A stretch of 64,000 nt of DNA, taken from positions 93,489 through 157,488 of the forward strand of contig JAPYSB010000003.1 of assembly GCA_029936675.1 (NCBI GenBank). Direction: 5' to 3'. This stretch comes from Dehalococcoidia bacterium. Lineage in GTDB: Bacteria; Chloroflexota; Dehalococcoidia; Lucifugimonadales; UBA826. Position numbers and translations under genes: made by a program. The notes under the pieces were generated by a model that saw only the letters and a list, made by a program, of their open reading frames with translations, made no database searches and was not told the DNA's origin. Positions 1 through 9,348 of this stretch are shown piece by piece; the stretch's first letter is position 1; every line of letters starts with the position of its first letter.

Positions 1-50
1 TTGTGGAAAAGTAAATTTGACACGTTTTGTCACCATAATCCTATACCACC

Positions 51-1280
51 TTAATCTCTTCGATTAGAAAGCTTCGTTTGAAAAGTGTCCAAATCAGGTT
101 TGGTTTCAATTGGGGCCACAAAATCTCCCATTGCCTCTAAAGTTTTTAGGCCATTTCCTGTGACGAAGGCCACAGTGACTTCGTCTTTTTTAATCTTACC
201 TTGTCTAACCAGTCTTTTTAGGCTGGATATTACCACTCCACCTGCTGTTTCCGTAAATATTCCTTCTGTTTCCGCAAGCAGACGGATACCATCGACTATC
301 GAATTTTCGTAGGCAAAAACCCCGGTACCCCCGGTATCGCGAAGAACTTCAAGCGAATATGGTCCTGCGGCAGGGTTGCCAATGGCCAAAGATTTTGCAA
401 TCGTTTTAGGTCTAACGGGCTTGACTTGGTTATTGCCAGATTCAAATGCCTCAACAATAGGTGCACATCCTTCTGCTTGGGCAAGGTGCATTTTTGTCTT
501 GGCTTTGTCAATTAACCCGATCGCTTCGAATTCTTCCAAACCTTTCCAAATTTTCGTATGTAGCTCGCCTGATGCCCCCGGGACTACACAGTGGTCAGGA
601 GCTTTCCAACCTAATTGTTCAGCGACCTCATATCCTAGAGTTTTGCTCCCTTCTGCATAATATGGGCGCATGTTTATATTTACAAACGCCCACCTGTGGG
701 CGTCTGCGAGTTCACTGCAGAACCTGTTAGCCTGATCGTATGTGCCCTCTACCGCTACCATAGTAGGGCCATAAACAGCTGCTCCTAGAATTTTTCCTTG
801 TTCAAGATCAGCTGGATAAAACACCATTGTCTCCATCCCTGCCTTTGCTCCGTGGGCTGCAACTGACCCCATTAAATTACCAGTAGAAACGCATGCTAGA
901 ACTTCAAACTCAAATTCAAGAGCCTTTGTTGTTGTGACAGACACGGGACGATCCTTGAAAGAGAAAGTGGGATTTACGCTGTCGTTTTTTATGTAAAGGT
1001 GATCCAAGCCTATCTGACGCCCTAGGTTTTTCGCATGAATTAGAGGAGTAAACCCAGTTGATATATCAACTGCAGATTCCCTGTCCACTGGCAAGAAATC
1101 ATGGTATCTCCACATAGTATTTGGCCCAGATTCAATGCTTTTCCTCGAGACTGATTTAGCTACAGAATCATAATCATAGGAGACTTCCAAAGGTCCAAAA
1201 CAGAACTCACAGGCATTTAATGGCTCTATGGGATATTCGCTTTTGCATTCTCTACATTGTAGGCATTTTACGTGCGGCAA
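51..1280 (-). CDS. thrC: Threonine synthase
   Basis: This PLP enzyme converts O-phospho-L-homoserine to threonine in the cytosol, the last step of threonine synthesis. The protein has about 409 residues. Four cysteines near the N-terminus (about residues 9, 12, 24 and 27) form a zinc-ribbon-like start typical of one threonine synthase subgroup. The PLP lysine sits in NPTFSFKDRP at about residue 109. The glycine-rich phosphate-binding loop shows as STGNLMGSVAAHGA. I chose the TTG at 1280 because AAGGAG lies 7 nt upstream. A second TTG at 1304 would add eight residues but has no ribosome site. Cysteate synthase and diaminopropionate ammonia-lyase are relatives, but the layout fits ThrC best. 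Confidence 0.9.
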   Translation of the reverse strand: MPHVKCLQCRECKSEYPIEPLNACEFCFGPLEVSYDYDSVAKSVSRKSIESGPNTMWRYHDFLPVDRESAVDISTGFTPLIHAKNLGRQIGLDHLYIKNDSVNPTFSFKDRPVSVTTTKALEFEFEVLACVSTGNLMGSVAAHGAKAGMETMVFYPADLEQGKILGAAVYGPTMVAVEGTYDQANRFCSELADAHRWAFVNINMRPYYAEGSKTLGYEVAEQLGWKAPDHCVVPGASGELHTKIWKGLEEFEAIGLIDKAKTKMHLAQAEGCAPIVEAFESGNNQVKPVRPKTIAKSLAIGNPAAGPYSLEVLRDTGGTGVFAYENSIVDGIRLLAETEGIFTETAGGVVISSLKRLVRQGKIKKDEVTVAFVTGNGLKTLEAMGDFVAPIETKPDLDTFQTKLSNRRD

Positions 1281-1424
1281 CCTTTTGCTCCTTGGTTTTC
1301 TCAATGCAGTTGCTTAAGACTGCACAACTTGGGACACCAATTGAAATAAGGATCAGGCAGGAAATATTAGCAATCTAGTGAATTCAGTGTCAAGGAAATA
1401 AGAAACAATTTTAAGCTTATTCAT

Positions 1425-2699
1425 CTATAAATTTGCTATTGCATTCAATATTGGTCCTTTTGACCTTATGTCCCCAACGATAGCTATATTTAGTTTTGAG
1501 ACATCCAAATATTGGAAAGCGGCTGTTTGTAATTTCAATTTGTCATTTTTATCTATAGACTCTTTAATGACACTCTCACACTCTATCTGGTTATTGAATA
1601 ACTCCTGATGAGCATTCCATGCAGCGACGGCCTGTGAATCATCCATTCTTAACTGCATTCTCCCTTTTAAGATTTGTTTGGCACGAACGACCTCAGAATT
1701 CTCTAGTCTTGTTTTTAAGTTTTCTACCTCTGTCAAAATAGCTTTTATGGCATCAATGTATTTATTCTTATCAACCGCCAAAGTTATCCTGAAGTCTCCG
1801 ATATCGTGCAAATGTGTGACTCCTGACTCTATATCATAGACCAAACCGAGCCGTTCTCTTATTTCTTGGAATAGCCTGCTGCTCATTCCATCTCCTAAAA
1901 TGACATTCAATAGGTCTAGTGCATATCTATCAGGATGGGTTATAGATACTCCGGGATATCCGAGATGAATATGAACTTGTTCGATATCTCTTTTTTCTAC
2001 ATCCAATCTCACGGAATCTTGGACAATCTTAATGGGACTGGTTTTTGGCTGGCTACCGGGAAATGGGCGAGTTAAAAATAATGGGTCAACTGATTGTATT
2101 GACGTGTCATGATCTACGTTTCCAGCGATGCTGATTACAGTGCTAGCGGGGAGGTAGAAATTATTAATAAACGCTCTAATGGTTTTTTGAGTGATATTTT
2201 CAACACTTTGTATAGATCCAGCGATGTCACGTCCTAACGCACTGCCAGGCCACATTAATTTATCCAGATTTAAAGCCGTTTTGGAATCTGGATAGTCTTC
2301 AATTGTTTTTATCTCTTCAATTATTACCCCACGTTCAGAATTGATTTCCTCTTCATTCAATAGTGAGTTTTGCATCATATCTTGCAAGATTTCTATCCCG
2401 GTGTGAAAATGATTTTCGGGTACCTTGCACCAGTAGTTTGTGGATTCATATCCAGTGCTTGCATTTAGAAACCCACCAGTTGATTCAATGGGGGAACTGA
2501 CTGATAGCGGGGATGGTCTTTTACCCGTGCCTTTGAAGAGCATATGCTCTGCGAAATGTGCCACTCCATACAGTCCTTTTTGTTCATTTCTAGAACCTGT
2601 CTGCACAGAAATTAGGATTGAAACGGACTCGGAACTGGGCAGTTGCTGAGATACAACTCTTAATCCAGATTCCAATATAGCTTTTTGGTGTCTAGCCAA
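1425..2699 (-). CDS. M16 family zinc metallopeptidase
   Basis: This is a 424-residue processing-protease-type peptidase of the pitrilysin/insulinase family. The inverted zinc motif HFAEH lies at residues 48-52, and the downstream ERGVIIEEI helix would supply the third glutamate ligand. The length equals one active M16 subunit, as in bacterial YmxG/PqqL-like proteins. No signal peptide is visible, so it is probably cytosolic or membrane-associated. It follows the 3-hydroxyisobutyrate-dehydrogenase-like gene by 15 nt on the same strand and may be cotranscribed. The start is TTG with no clear ribosome site, but the N-terminal sequence (an ESGLRVV strand) aligns with family starts. The substrate cannot be deduced. 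Confidence 0.85.
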   Translation of the reverse strand: MARHQKAILESGLRVVSQQLPSSESVSILISVQTGSRNEQKGLYGVAHFAEHMLFKGTGKRPSPLSVSSPIESTGGFLNASTGYESTNYWCKVPENHFHTGIEILQDMMQNSLLNEEEINSERGVIIEEIKTIEDYPDSKTALNLDKLMWPGSALGRDIAGSIQSVENITQKTIRAFINNFYLPASTVISIAGNVDHDTSIQSVDPLFLTRPFPGSQPKTSPIKIVQDSVRLDVEKRDIEQVHIHLGYPGVSITHPDRYALDLLNVILGDGMSSRLFQEIRERLGLVYDIESGVTHLHDIGDFRITLAVDKNKYIDAIKAILTEVENLKTRLENSEVVRAKQILKGRMQLRMDDSQAVAAWNAHQELFNNQIECESVIKESIDKNDKLKLQTAAFQYLDVSKLNIAIVGDIRSKGPILNAIANL

Positions 2700-2714
2700 T
2701 GGAATACCAATATG

Positions 2715-3608
2715 TCACTTGATTTCAGACCGTATTTCCACGCCAGATATTTCCTCTTGGAGCTTGGCTATTGCCAGAGTGGACTCTTGACCCCAACCTT
2801 TGTTTTGTGCATCTATGTAGCATTGTTGAACTAAATTTGATACTTTCATTGGTACTCGTAATTTTCTGCCCATATCTGTGGCGAGTCCCACATCCTTGGC
2901 AGCTAGATCTAGTTTGAAACCAGGTTCGAAATTGCCTTTAAAAAGTGTCTCTGGGTAGGATTTCATGTGGGCCGTATTTCCGGTGCTAGCCGATATGGCG
3001 TCATAAAGAGTCATAGGGTCGACTCCCGCTTTAACCCCCATGCTTAGGGCTTCGGATAACACAACTCCCAGGGTCATTCCTATTAAGTTGTTTGCTATCT
3101 TGCAAACAGCACCGGAACCAATATCTCCGCAGTACATTACCTGTGATCCCATAGCGTCCAATATGGATTTGTACTCATTATATTTTTCTAAATCTCCGCC
3201 CACCATGATGCATAGCGTTCCTTTTTCAGCTCCTACCGTACCGCCGCTGACGGGAGCATCGAGGATACTGGCGCCTTTTTGAACATAAAGAGATGACACA
3301 TGGTTAATGGTTTCTGGATCAGTAGTGCTGAGATCAAAGTGTGTGGTATTCACCGAGGCTCCAGCCAGTATCCCGCCCTCACCTAAAGTGACTTCTTCCA
3401 CATCCTGCGGCCTAGGTAAAGAGGTGAACACAACTTCACTGGACATAGCCACCTGTGCTGGATTATCAGCAAAAGTAGCGCCCATGGAAATAATCTCACT
3501 GGCGGCATTCTTGTTTATGTCATATACCACTAGGTCGTGCCCGGCTTTTATGATGTGCTTGACCATATGTTGCCCCATCAACCCAATTCCTATAAATCCT
3601 ACCTTCAT
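2715..3608 (-). CDS. NAD(P)-dependent 3-hydroxyisobutyrate dehydrogenase-like oxidoreductase
   Basis: This 297-residue beta-hydroxyacid dehydrogenase oxidises a 3-hydroxyacid or reduces tartronate semialdehyde. The Rossmann loop GFIGIGLMG is at the extreme N-terminus. The substrate-binding signature DAPVSGGTVGAEKG lies near residue 118, and the catalytic lysine is in GAVCKIANN near residue 170. The start is supported by GGGAGAG 6 nt upstream of ATG. A perfect palindrome lies about 28 nt upstream. Family members include HIBADH, GarR/GlxR and GLYR1-type enzymes, and sequence reading alone does not separate them. Its neighbour, the GlcD-GlcF-like protein, also handles 2-/3-hydroxyacids, so a shared glyoxylate or hydroxyacid role is possible. 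Confidence 0.85.
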   Translation of the reverse strand: MKVGFIGIGLMGQHMVKHIIKAGHDLVVYDINKNAASEIISMGATFADNPAQVAMSSEVVFTSLPRPQDVEEVTLGEGGILAGASVNTTHFDLSTTDPETINHVSSLYVQKGASILDAPVSGGTVGAEKGTLCIMVGGDLEKYNEYKSILDAMGSQVMYCGDIGSGAVCKIANNLIGMTLGVVLSEALSMGVKAGVDPMTLYDAISASTGNTAHMKSYPETLFKGNFEPGFKLDLAAKDVGLATDMGRKLRVPMKVSNLVQQCYIDAQNKGWGQESTLAIAKLQEEISGVEIRSEIK

Positions 3609-3635
3609 CTGTAGCTCTCCCTAACTGTTAACATA

Positions 3636-3653
3636 AAATGCATACATGCATTT
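3636..3653. promoter_or_regulatory. Perfect palindrome upstream of the hydroxyacid dehydrogenase
   Basis: Two 8-base arms (AAATGCAT and ATGCATTT) are separated by 2 bases, so the dyad is complete over 18 bp. It sits 28 bp before the ATG of the gene starting at 3608, where a repressor operator would be expected. A second dyad (CAAAATT, one base, AATTTTG) follows at 3654-3668. The spacer is too short for an RNA hairpin, so a dimeric protein site is the likelier reading. AT-rich sequence makes chance palindromes common. Confidence 0.35.
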
Positions 3654-3744
3654 CAAAATTAAATTTTGTAGCACGGTATACCCGAGAATGTTTCAATTTT
3701 CAAAACCTAACTAAAATAAAATACGTTTGTGGAATGAGAACAGA

Positions 3745-6648
3745 TTAAAGGTATTCAGCAAGCACCTGTACAAGATGTTTCGATTTTTTCCCAGTACCTT
3801 GCTCTATTTGTTCACGGCACGATACTCCTTCTGTGATGACTAAAGTGTCTTCATCCTCGTTCCTTAATTTTGGGAATAGTGTTTCTTCGCCGATTTGCAT
3901 AGAGATTTCATAGTGGTCCTTAAGATAGCCAAATGATCCTGCCATCCCACAGCAACCTGATTTTACTTCAGATGCATTAAGTCCGGGGATGTGTTCTAAA
4001 ACCTGCATAGCTGCAGAGGTTCCGACTAGTGCTTTTTGGTGACAATGCCCGTGAAGTACTGCAGTTTGATTTTTTGGAGCGTGCTGAAATAGTATCTCTG
4101 AGTCATTTTCAATGGCGTATAAGAAAAATTCCTCTATAAGCATAGTATTCTCAGCTATCGCGTCCGTTTTTCCCGGATCATCCACTAGGTCACCAAAGTC
4201 TCCTAAAAATCCAAGGACACAGCTTGGTTCGATCCCCACCAGTTTGGCCCCGTTTTCTATATAGGGGTAGATTTGGTCAATGTTGAATGAAATATTTTCT
4301 TTGGCAACGTCTATCATACCGTTTGAAAGCATTGGCCTCCCACAGCATTTCACGTTCGGTAGGATAACTTGGTAACCTAGCTTTTCTATTACTTCCACCG
4401 CGGCTATTCCCAACTCTGGATGGTTGAAGTTTGTTGTAGTATCTGGAAAGAGGAGAACTTGTCCCTTAGTAGCCGCCGCAGCAGGTGATCCTCCCCTCGC
4501 TTTGAACCATTGGGTGAAAGTTTGAGAGGCGAATTTTGGTAGCGGTCTTCTCGAATCAATCCCAACGTATTGTTCAAGTAGTTGCTTCGAACCCGGAATC
4601 GACATCATCCAATTTGATAATGGGGCAAGAAAGGAACCCAATTTACTAAGCGCAGATATATTGCCAAAGAACCTATTTTTTATATCGTAGCCATTCTCTT
4701 TATGATAAATGTTGAGGAATTCATATTTCAATTTTGCCATATCCACGTTGGAGGGACATTCAGCTTTGCAACCTTTGCATTCTAGGCAAAGGTCCATCAC
4801 TTCATACATACGTTCCTGAGTGATTGCCTCTGGGGGCAATGCTCCTGATATGGTGGCTCTCAGTGCGTTGGCCCGACCTCTTGTTGAGTGCTCTTCATCT
4901 CTAGTCGCCATATAGGAAGGGCACATAGTGCCTCCTATAACTTTCCTGCAAGCACCTTGCCCGTTGCACATTTCAATTGCACTGGCAAAACTTCCTCCTT
5001 CTGTTCTGTATGCAAATCCTGTCTCGGGGTTTAAGGTGTGGTAGTTAGTACCATATCGTAAATTATCAGTCATTGGCTGGGAATCAACTATCTTGCCTGG
5101 GTTCATGATGCCTTGCGGGTCGAAGGTCGATTTGACCTCTCTAAATGCCTCGTACAACTGATCGCCAAACATCTTGCGATTAAATCCACTTCGAACTAAA
5201 CCGTCACCATGCTCACCGCTTAGTGATCCACCATATTCAAGCACCAGATCACTTATCTCTTCCGAAATGGCCACCATTCGGTCTATGCCTTCTTGGTTTT
5301 TTAGGTTTACTAAAGGTCTAATATGAAGGCATCCCACACTGGCATGGCCATAGTACCCGGCTTCTGTGCCGTTCTTTTTTATTATCTGATCAAATTTTTT
5401 AACAAATTCAGGTAGAACTTCCGGAGATACTGCGGTGTCTTCCACAAACGGAAGAGGTTTGGCATCACCTGGCACATTCATCATCAACCCCAACCCGGCC
5501 TTTCTCACATCCCAAACCTTTTGTTGATCTGTTGGATCGGACATTCTCAAAAGTTTGTATCCCCAACGACCTTTTTGCATTCGCGTTTCCAACTCGTCAA
5601 ACTTGGACTGAAGTTCTAAGTCTGTGTCAGCTATCAATTCAATTACTAAAAGAGCTTCGGGTGATCCTTCTATAAAACTGGTAAGCCTGGAATATGCCAG
5701 ATTGGATTGAGCTTGTTTTATTATCATGCTTCCAATTAATTCAACAGCAGCTGGTTCCATTTCTATTGCTGCCACTGTTGCTTCCATGGATTCATTCAAA
5801 TCATTGCAATGCAGGACTCCCAATCCCTTTATTTTGGGGACCGGGACCACTTTCAACTTTGCCTCTGTAATGGTAAGAAGAGTACCTTCTGAACCAACTA
5901 CAAACCTGGCCATATTAAAGTTACTTCCACTAACAAACTCGTCTAAGTTATATCCAGACACCCTTCGCTGTATTTTGGGATACCGTGCCAAAATTTCATC
6001 CCTGTTTTTTTCTCCAATGGCGAAGAGATTTCTGTAAATATCGCCTTCTAGTCCTGATATCCTCAACTTTTCTTCAAGGGTATCCCCGGCCAAATGTTCA
6101 AATTGCGCTTTGTCACCATTTGAGAGAACCACATTAAGGTCGTACACGTTATCGACAGTCTTACCCCATAGGATTGAATGAGCTCCACACGAATTGTTAC
6201 CTAGTGCTCCCCCAACATTTCCTCGACTGCTTGTGCTGGGATCAGGTGCGAACATGACGTCGTGAGGTGATAGTTGGGCATTTAGTTCATCAAGAATTAT
6301 TCCAGGTTGTGTTTTTACCCATCCTTCCTCAGTATTCACTTCTCCCATATTTTTCATATATCTTGAGAAATCTACGACTACTGATTCTCCTACGGTTTGC
6401 CCTGCTAGACTGGTACCACCGCCTCTAGGTAAAACCGTGACATCGTACTTGTGAGCTGTTTCAATGACCGCTATGACGTCTTCCTCATTTCGAGGCAAAA
6501 CGACGCCCACTGGTTCGATTTGGTAGATGCTAGCATCGGTGCTCCATAGAGCACGTGACATTTTGTCGAAACGCACCTCTCCTGAAACATGTTTTTGTAA
6601 CTCTGCAACAAGTTCTTGCGTGTCAGAAGCTTTGGAGGTAATTACCAT
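3745..6648 (-). CDS. FAD-linked oxidoreductase fused to Fe-S CCG-domain subunit (GlcD-GlcF / D-lactate dehydrogenase type)
   Basis: This 967-residue protein joins two functions. Residues about 45-220 are a PCMH-type FAD-binding domain (RGGGTSLAGQ, then NVGGALGNNSCGAHS), followed by the GlcD C-terminal domain with the GxLSGEHGDG active-site loop. Residues about 560-640 carry two cysteine clusters; the second, CLECKGCKAECP near 621, is a classical 4Fe-4S motif. The C-terminal third holds CCG-type segments (CCGRPML near 768, GHCHQKALVG near 866, SGCCGMAGSFG near 897). Such fusions oxidise D-lactate, glycolate or D-2-hydroxyglutarate and pass electrons towards the quinone pool. The substrate is not settled by sequence. 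The gene stands alone between spacers. Confidence 0.88.
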   Translation of the reverse strand: MVITSKASDTQELVAELQKHVSGEVRFDKMSRALWSTDASIYQIEPVGVVLPRNEEDVIAVIETAHKYDVTVLPRGGGTSLAGQTVGESVVVDFSRYMKNMGEVNTEEGWVKTQPGIILDELNAQLSPHDVMFAPDPSTSSRGNVGGALGNNSCGAHSILWGKTVDNVYDLNVVLSNGDKAQFEHLAGDTLEEKLRISGLEGDIYRNLFAIGEKNRDEILARYPKIQRRVSGYNLDEFVSGSNFNMARFVVGSEGTLLTITEAKLKVVPVPKIKGLGVLHCNDLNESMEATVAAIEMEPAAVELIGSMIIKQAQSNLAYSRLTSFIEGSPEALLVIELIADTDLELQSKFDELETRMQKGRWGYKLLRMSDPTDQQKVWDVRKAGLGLMMNVPGDAKPLPFVEDTAVSPEVLPEFVKKFDQIIKKNGTEAGYYGHASVGCLHIRPLVNLKNQEGIDRMVAISEEISDLVLEYGGSLSGEHGDGLVRSGFNRKMFGDQLYEAFREVKSTFDPQGIMNPGKIVDSQPMTDNLRYGTNYHTLNPETGFAYRTEGGSFASAIEMCNGQGACRKVIGGTMCPSYMATRDEEHSTRGRANALRATISGALPPEAITQERMYEVMDLCLECKGCKAECPSNVDMAKLKYEFLNIYHKENGYDIKNRFFGNISALSKLGSFLAPLSNWMMSIPGSKQLLEQYVGIDSRRPLPKFASQTFTQWFKARGGSPAAAATKGQVLLFPDTTTNFNHPELGIAAVEVIEKLGYQVILPNVKCCGRPMLSNGMIDVAKENISFNIDQIYPYIENGAKLVGIEPSCVLGFLGDFGDLVDDPGKTDAIAENTMLIEEFFLYAIENDSEILFQHAPKNQTAVLHGHCHQKALVGTSAAMQVLEHIPGLNASEVKSGCCGMAGSFGYLKDHYEISMQIGEETLFPKLRNEDEDTLVITEGVSCREQIEQGTGKKSKHLVQVLAEYL

Positions 6649-6728
6649 GGGAAGGGACCTGCATTAGTATATGGGTTTGTGACTCCGGTCTCAAAACTCA
6701 CCAGCGGTTTAGTTTATAGCAAGGATCG

Positions 6729-7544
6729 CTAGTTTATATCAAGTATTTTGAGGTTCGCCTGACCTTTTGGAGTGACTGCCACAGCCTTTTGACCGGATCT
6801 TTTTCCTATCAGTGCCTTTCCTAATGGTGAGGCATCGGATATTTTACCTTCAAGAGGATTAGCTTCTGAAGGGCTAACGAGAGTGTATTTGCTCTTCTTT
6901 TTTTTGTCCACATCTTCAATTACGATAGTGGTTCCAACCCGCACTGTTTTCGCACCTTTGCCTGAAGAATCAACAATTATTGCGGATCTAAGCATGCCCT
7001 CGATTTCCTTGATTCGGGCTTCCTCTCTTCCCTGTTGCTCACGAGCTGCTTCGAGAGGTGCATTTTCCCTAACATCGCCATCTTCAGCGGCGGTTTGGAT
7101 GGATTCGCTGATGGATATTCTATTTGATTCTAGCAACTCCTTCTCAGATGTAAGTTGGTCGTGCCCTTCCTGAGTCATTTCCTGACCACCCCTTTGTGAC
7201 ATGGACCTTCCCCTTCCAGTCCTAGAATTGCCTTTCGACTTTCTGACCCGGAAATGGGTGGCTAGATTCATGCCCGTTATTTCTTGTTTGTGCATATAAG
7301 CTAGGAACTTACGAACAGCCTGTAGACCTTCTACTGCCTCTTCCGACATCGTGTTTTTGGCAACTTGTTCGGCATATCCACCTATCTGAGATGGTGTTAT
7401 AGATGCTAGGAGGCGATCTCCTTGGAAATGTTTAACGAAGCGGTTTATCTCTCTTATGGCTGCCTGAGACTTATCTTTGTCTTTAAGGCTTACGGTGTAT
7501 TCACCGACTGCCTCCAGCAGGTTCATTTCGTTGTTCGAGGCCAA
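6729..7544 (-). CDS. greA: GreA/GreB-type transcript cleavage factor with an extra N-terminal SAM-like domain
   Basis: Residues about 122-271 form a Gre factor: an antiparallel coiled coil carrying the acidic tip (D157 and E160 in GDVRENA), then the C-terminal FKBP-like RNA-polymerase-binding domain. This would rescue backtracked RNA polymerase by stimulating transcript cleavage. Residues about 5-100 are additional. Their helices (AIREINRFVKHF, LLASITPSQIGGYAEQ, LQAVRKFLAYMHK) read like the N-terminal core-binding SAM-like domain of tyrosine recombinases. A basic Gly/Arg/Ser linker at 101-121 joins the two. GreA is normally about 158 residues and this protein has 271. The TTG start is supported by AAGGGAGA about 6 nt upstream. 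Confidence 0.85.
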   Translation of the reverse strand: MASNNEMNLLEAVGEYTVSLKDKDKSQAAIREINRFVKHFQGDRLLASITPSQIGGYAEQVAKNTMSEEAVEGLQAVRKFLAYMHKQEITGMNLATHFRVRKSKGNSRTGRGRSMSQRGGQEMTQEGHDQLTSEKELLESNRISISESIQTAAEDGDVRENAPLEAAREQQGREEARIKEIEGMLRSAIIVDSSGKGAKTVRVGTTIVIEDVDKKKKSKYTLVSPSEANPLEGKISDASPLGKALIGKRSGQKAVAVTPKGQANLKILDIN

Positions 7545-7760
7545 GGAAATCTCCCTTTTTTAAGACACTACTCTAAAAATTATCTTATGTTAACGGACTT
7601 ATAATTCTATCAGAGGTTGGTGGCTATTAACAAAATTAGTGAAATCATCTTGGTTTCCATACTCTCTCATACCTAATTGCCCAGATAGATTTGGATATTA
7701 GTATTCCATGGTGTTAAATTACCTCTTGGATTCTAAGGGCCTAGGAGTATTACACGATTA

Positions 7761-9326
7761 ATGAACACTACAGAATTTTTAAATATAACCTCTCTGATTG
7801 TTCCAGAAAGGACCGCTATAGTTTTTGATGGGAAAAGGTTTTCTTTCCAAGAATTGGAAGAAAGGGTGAAGAAACTGGCAAATGCCTTTGTAGGCATGGG
7901 GGTCAGAGCAGGGGATAGGATAGCCAGCATGCAGGTCAACTGTAACGAAAATATAGAGACCTACTTTGCAGCAGCCAAATTGGACGCAGTGTACGTGCCG
8001 CTCAATTTTCGTTCCAGCCCAGAAGAAATCGAATATATGATAAACGATTCCAAGCCGAAGATTCTTATCACCGGTGAACGTTACGTTTCCATGGTAGATG
8101 GCATTAAAGAAAATTTGCCCAGCGTCGACGGGTTTGTAGTGATGGATGACGCATCCGTGGAAGGGTGGGAGTCATACGAACAACTGTTGGCTGCGTCATC
8201 TGGCGAAGACATGTATCCAATGGGGGACGAAGACGATTTGACCATGGTCATGTTTACAGCAGGGACCACAGGTTCTCCCAAAGGGGTCATGTTGAGCCAT
8301 GACAGCTTCGCGTCATATTTATTGGCAAATGTTTCTCCCCCCGACCTTGAATCGGAGGAGAAAAACATTCTGACAGTACCTCTCTACCATATTGCTGGTA
8401 TACAGGCTGTTATGGCTGGAATTTATGGAGGGCGGACTTTAATCATTCAACGTCAATTTGAGCCAGTTGAATGGATGACATTGGTACAAGAAGAAAAAGT
8501 TAATCGAGCCATGATGGTTCCAACCATGCTTAAAATGTTGATGGATCATCAGGAATTTGAAAAATTCGACCTTTCAACCTTAGAGGTGATCACTTACGGG
8601 GCTGCCCCAATGCCGCTTGAAGTGATAAAAAGGGCCATATCGAAATTTCCAGGAACCTTTTTCATAAATGCTTTCGGCCAGACCGAGACAGCAGCAACCA
8701 TAACTATGCTGCCGCCAGAAGACCATATTTTGGAAGGTTCAGAAGAAGTAATCGAAAAAAAATTAAGCAGATTGACATCGATAGGGAAACCTCTGAGTGA
8801 TGTTGAAGTGAGGATTGTAAATGAAGATGGGGGTGAAGTGGAAGTAGGTGAAACTGGCGAAATAGTCGCTCAGGGTCCTAGGCTAATGAAAGGGTATTGG
8901 AACCAAAAGGAGGCAACAGCTGAGGCTTTACGAGGTGGCTGGCTGTACACTGGCGATTTGGGATATTTCGATGAGGACGGATATATATTTCTGTCAGGCA
9001 GAGCTAAAGATTTCATAAAGAGAGCTGGTGAGATGGTTTCGCCTGAAGAAGTGGAGCAAGTGCTACATTCACACCCCTCCATTGATGAGGCAGCTATTAT
9101 CGGTGTGCCTGATGTAGATTGGGGAGAACGCGTTAGGGCAATAGTTGTAGCCAAGATAGGTGTCACCATAGACAAAGAAGAAGTGATGGCCTACTGCAAA
9201 GACAGAATGGCTAGTTTCAAGAAGCCGGAATCAGTTGTGGTGGTAGAAGAGTTGCCCCGAAATCCTTTAGGTAAAGTTCTAAAAAGAGTTTTAAGGGAAG
9301 AATTCAGTTATCCGCTGGAAGACTAG
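7761..9326 (+). CDS. Acyl-CoA synthetase (AMP-forming, class I adenylate-forming)
   Basis: This 521-residue enzyme would activate a carboxylic acid through an acyl-adenylate to its CoA thioester. The phosphate loop TAGTTGSPKGV is at about residue 165, the FGQTETAA motif follows GAAPMP in mid-protein, and the hinge region is YTGDLGYFDEDGY. The catalytic lysine lies in NPLGKVLKR near the C-terminus. The length and motif order fit the medium/long-chain fatty-acid or aryl-acid CoA ligase group. The gene lies 22 nt upstream of the enolase-superfamily gene on the same strand, so the two may be cotranscribed. A divergent spacer of about 216 bp separates it from the Gre-like gene. The substrate is unknown. 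Confidence 0.88.
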   Translation: MNTTEFLNITSLIVPERTAIVFDGKRFSFQELEERVKKLANAFVGMGVRAGDRIASMQVNCNENIETYFAAAKLDAVYVPLNFRSSPEEIEYMINDSKPKILITGERYVSMVDGIKENLPSVDGFVVMDDASVEGWESYEQLLAASSGEDMYPMGDEDDLTMVMFTAGTTGSPKGVMLSHDSFASYLLANVSPPDLESEEKNILTVPLYHIAGIQAVMAGIYGGRTLIIQRQFEPVEWMTLVQEEKVNRAMMVPTMLKMLMDHQEFEKFDLSTLEVITYGAAPMPLEVIKRAISKFPGTFFINAFGQTETAATITMLPPEDHILEGSEEVIEKKLSRLTSIGKPLSDVEVRIVNEDGGEVEVGETGEIVAQGPRLMKGYWNQKEATAEALRGGWLYTGDLGYFDEDGYIFLSGRAKDFIKRAGEMVSPEEVEQVLHSHPSIDEAAIIGVPDVDWGERVRAIVVAKIGVTIDKEEVMAYCKDRMASFKKPESVVVVEELPRNPLGKVLKRVLREEFSYPLED

Positions 9327-9348
9327 CGGGAAGTGAGGATAATTTAAC

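Noticed and set aside
4224-4240. tRNA T-arm-like GGTTCGATCCCC
   Set aside because: It lies inside the conserved GlcF-like coding region, with no acceptor or anticodon stem around it.
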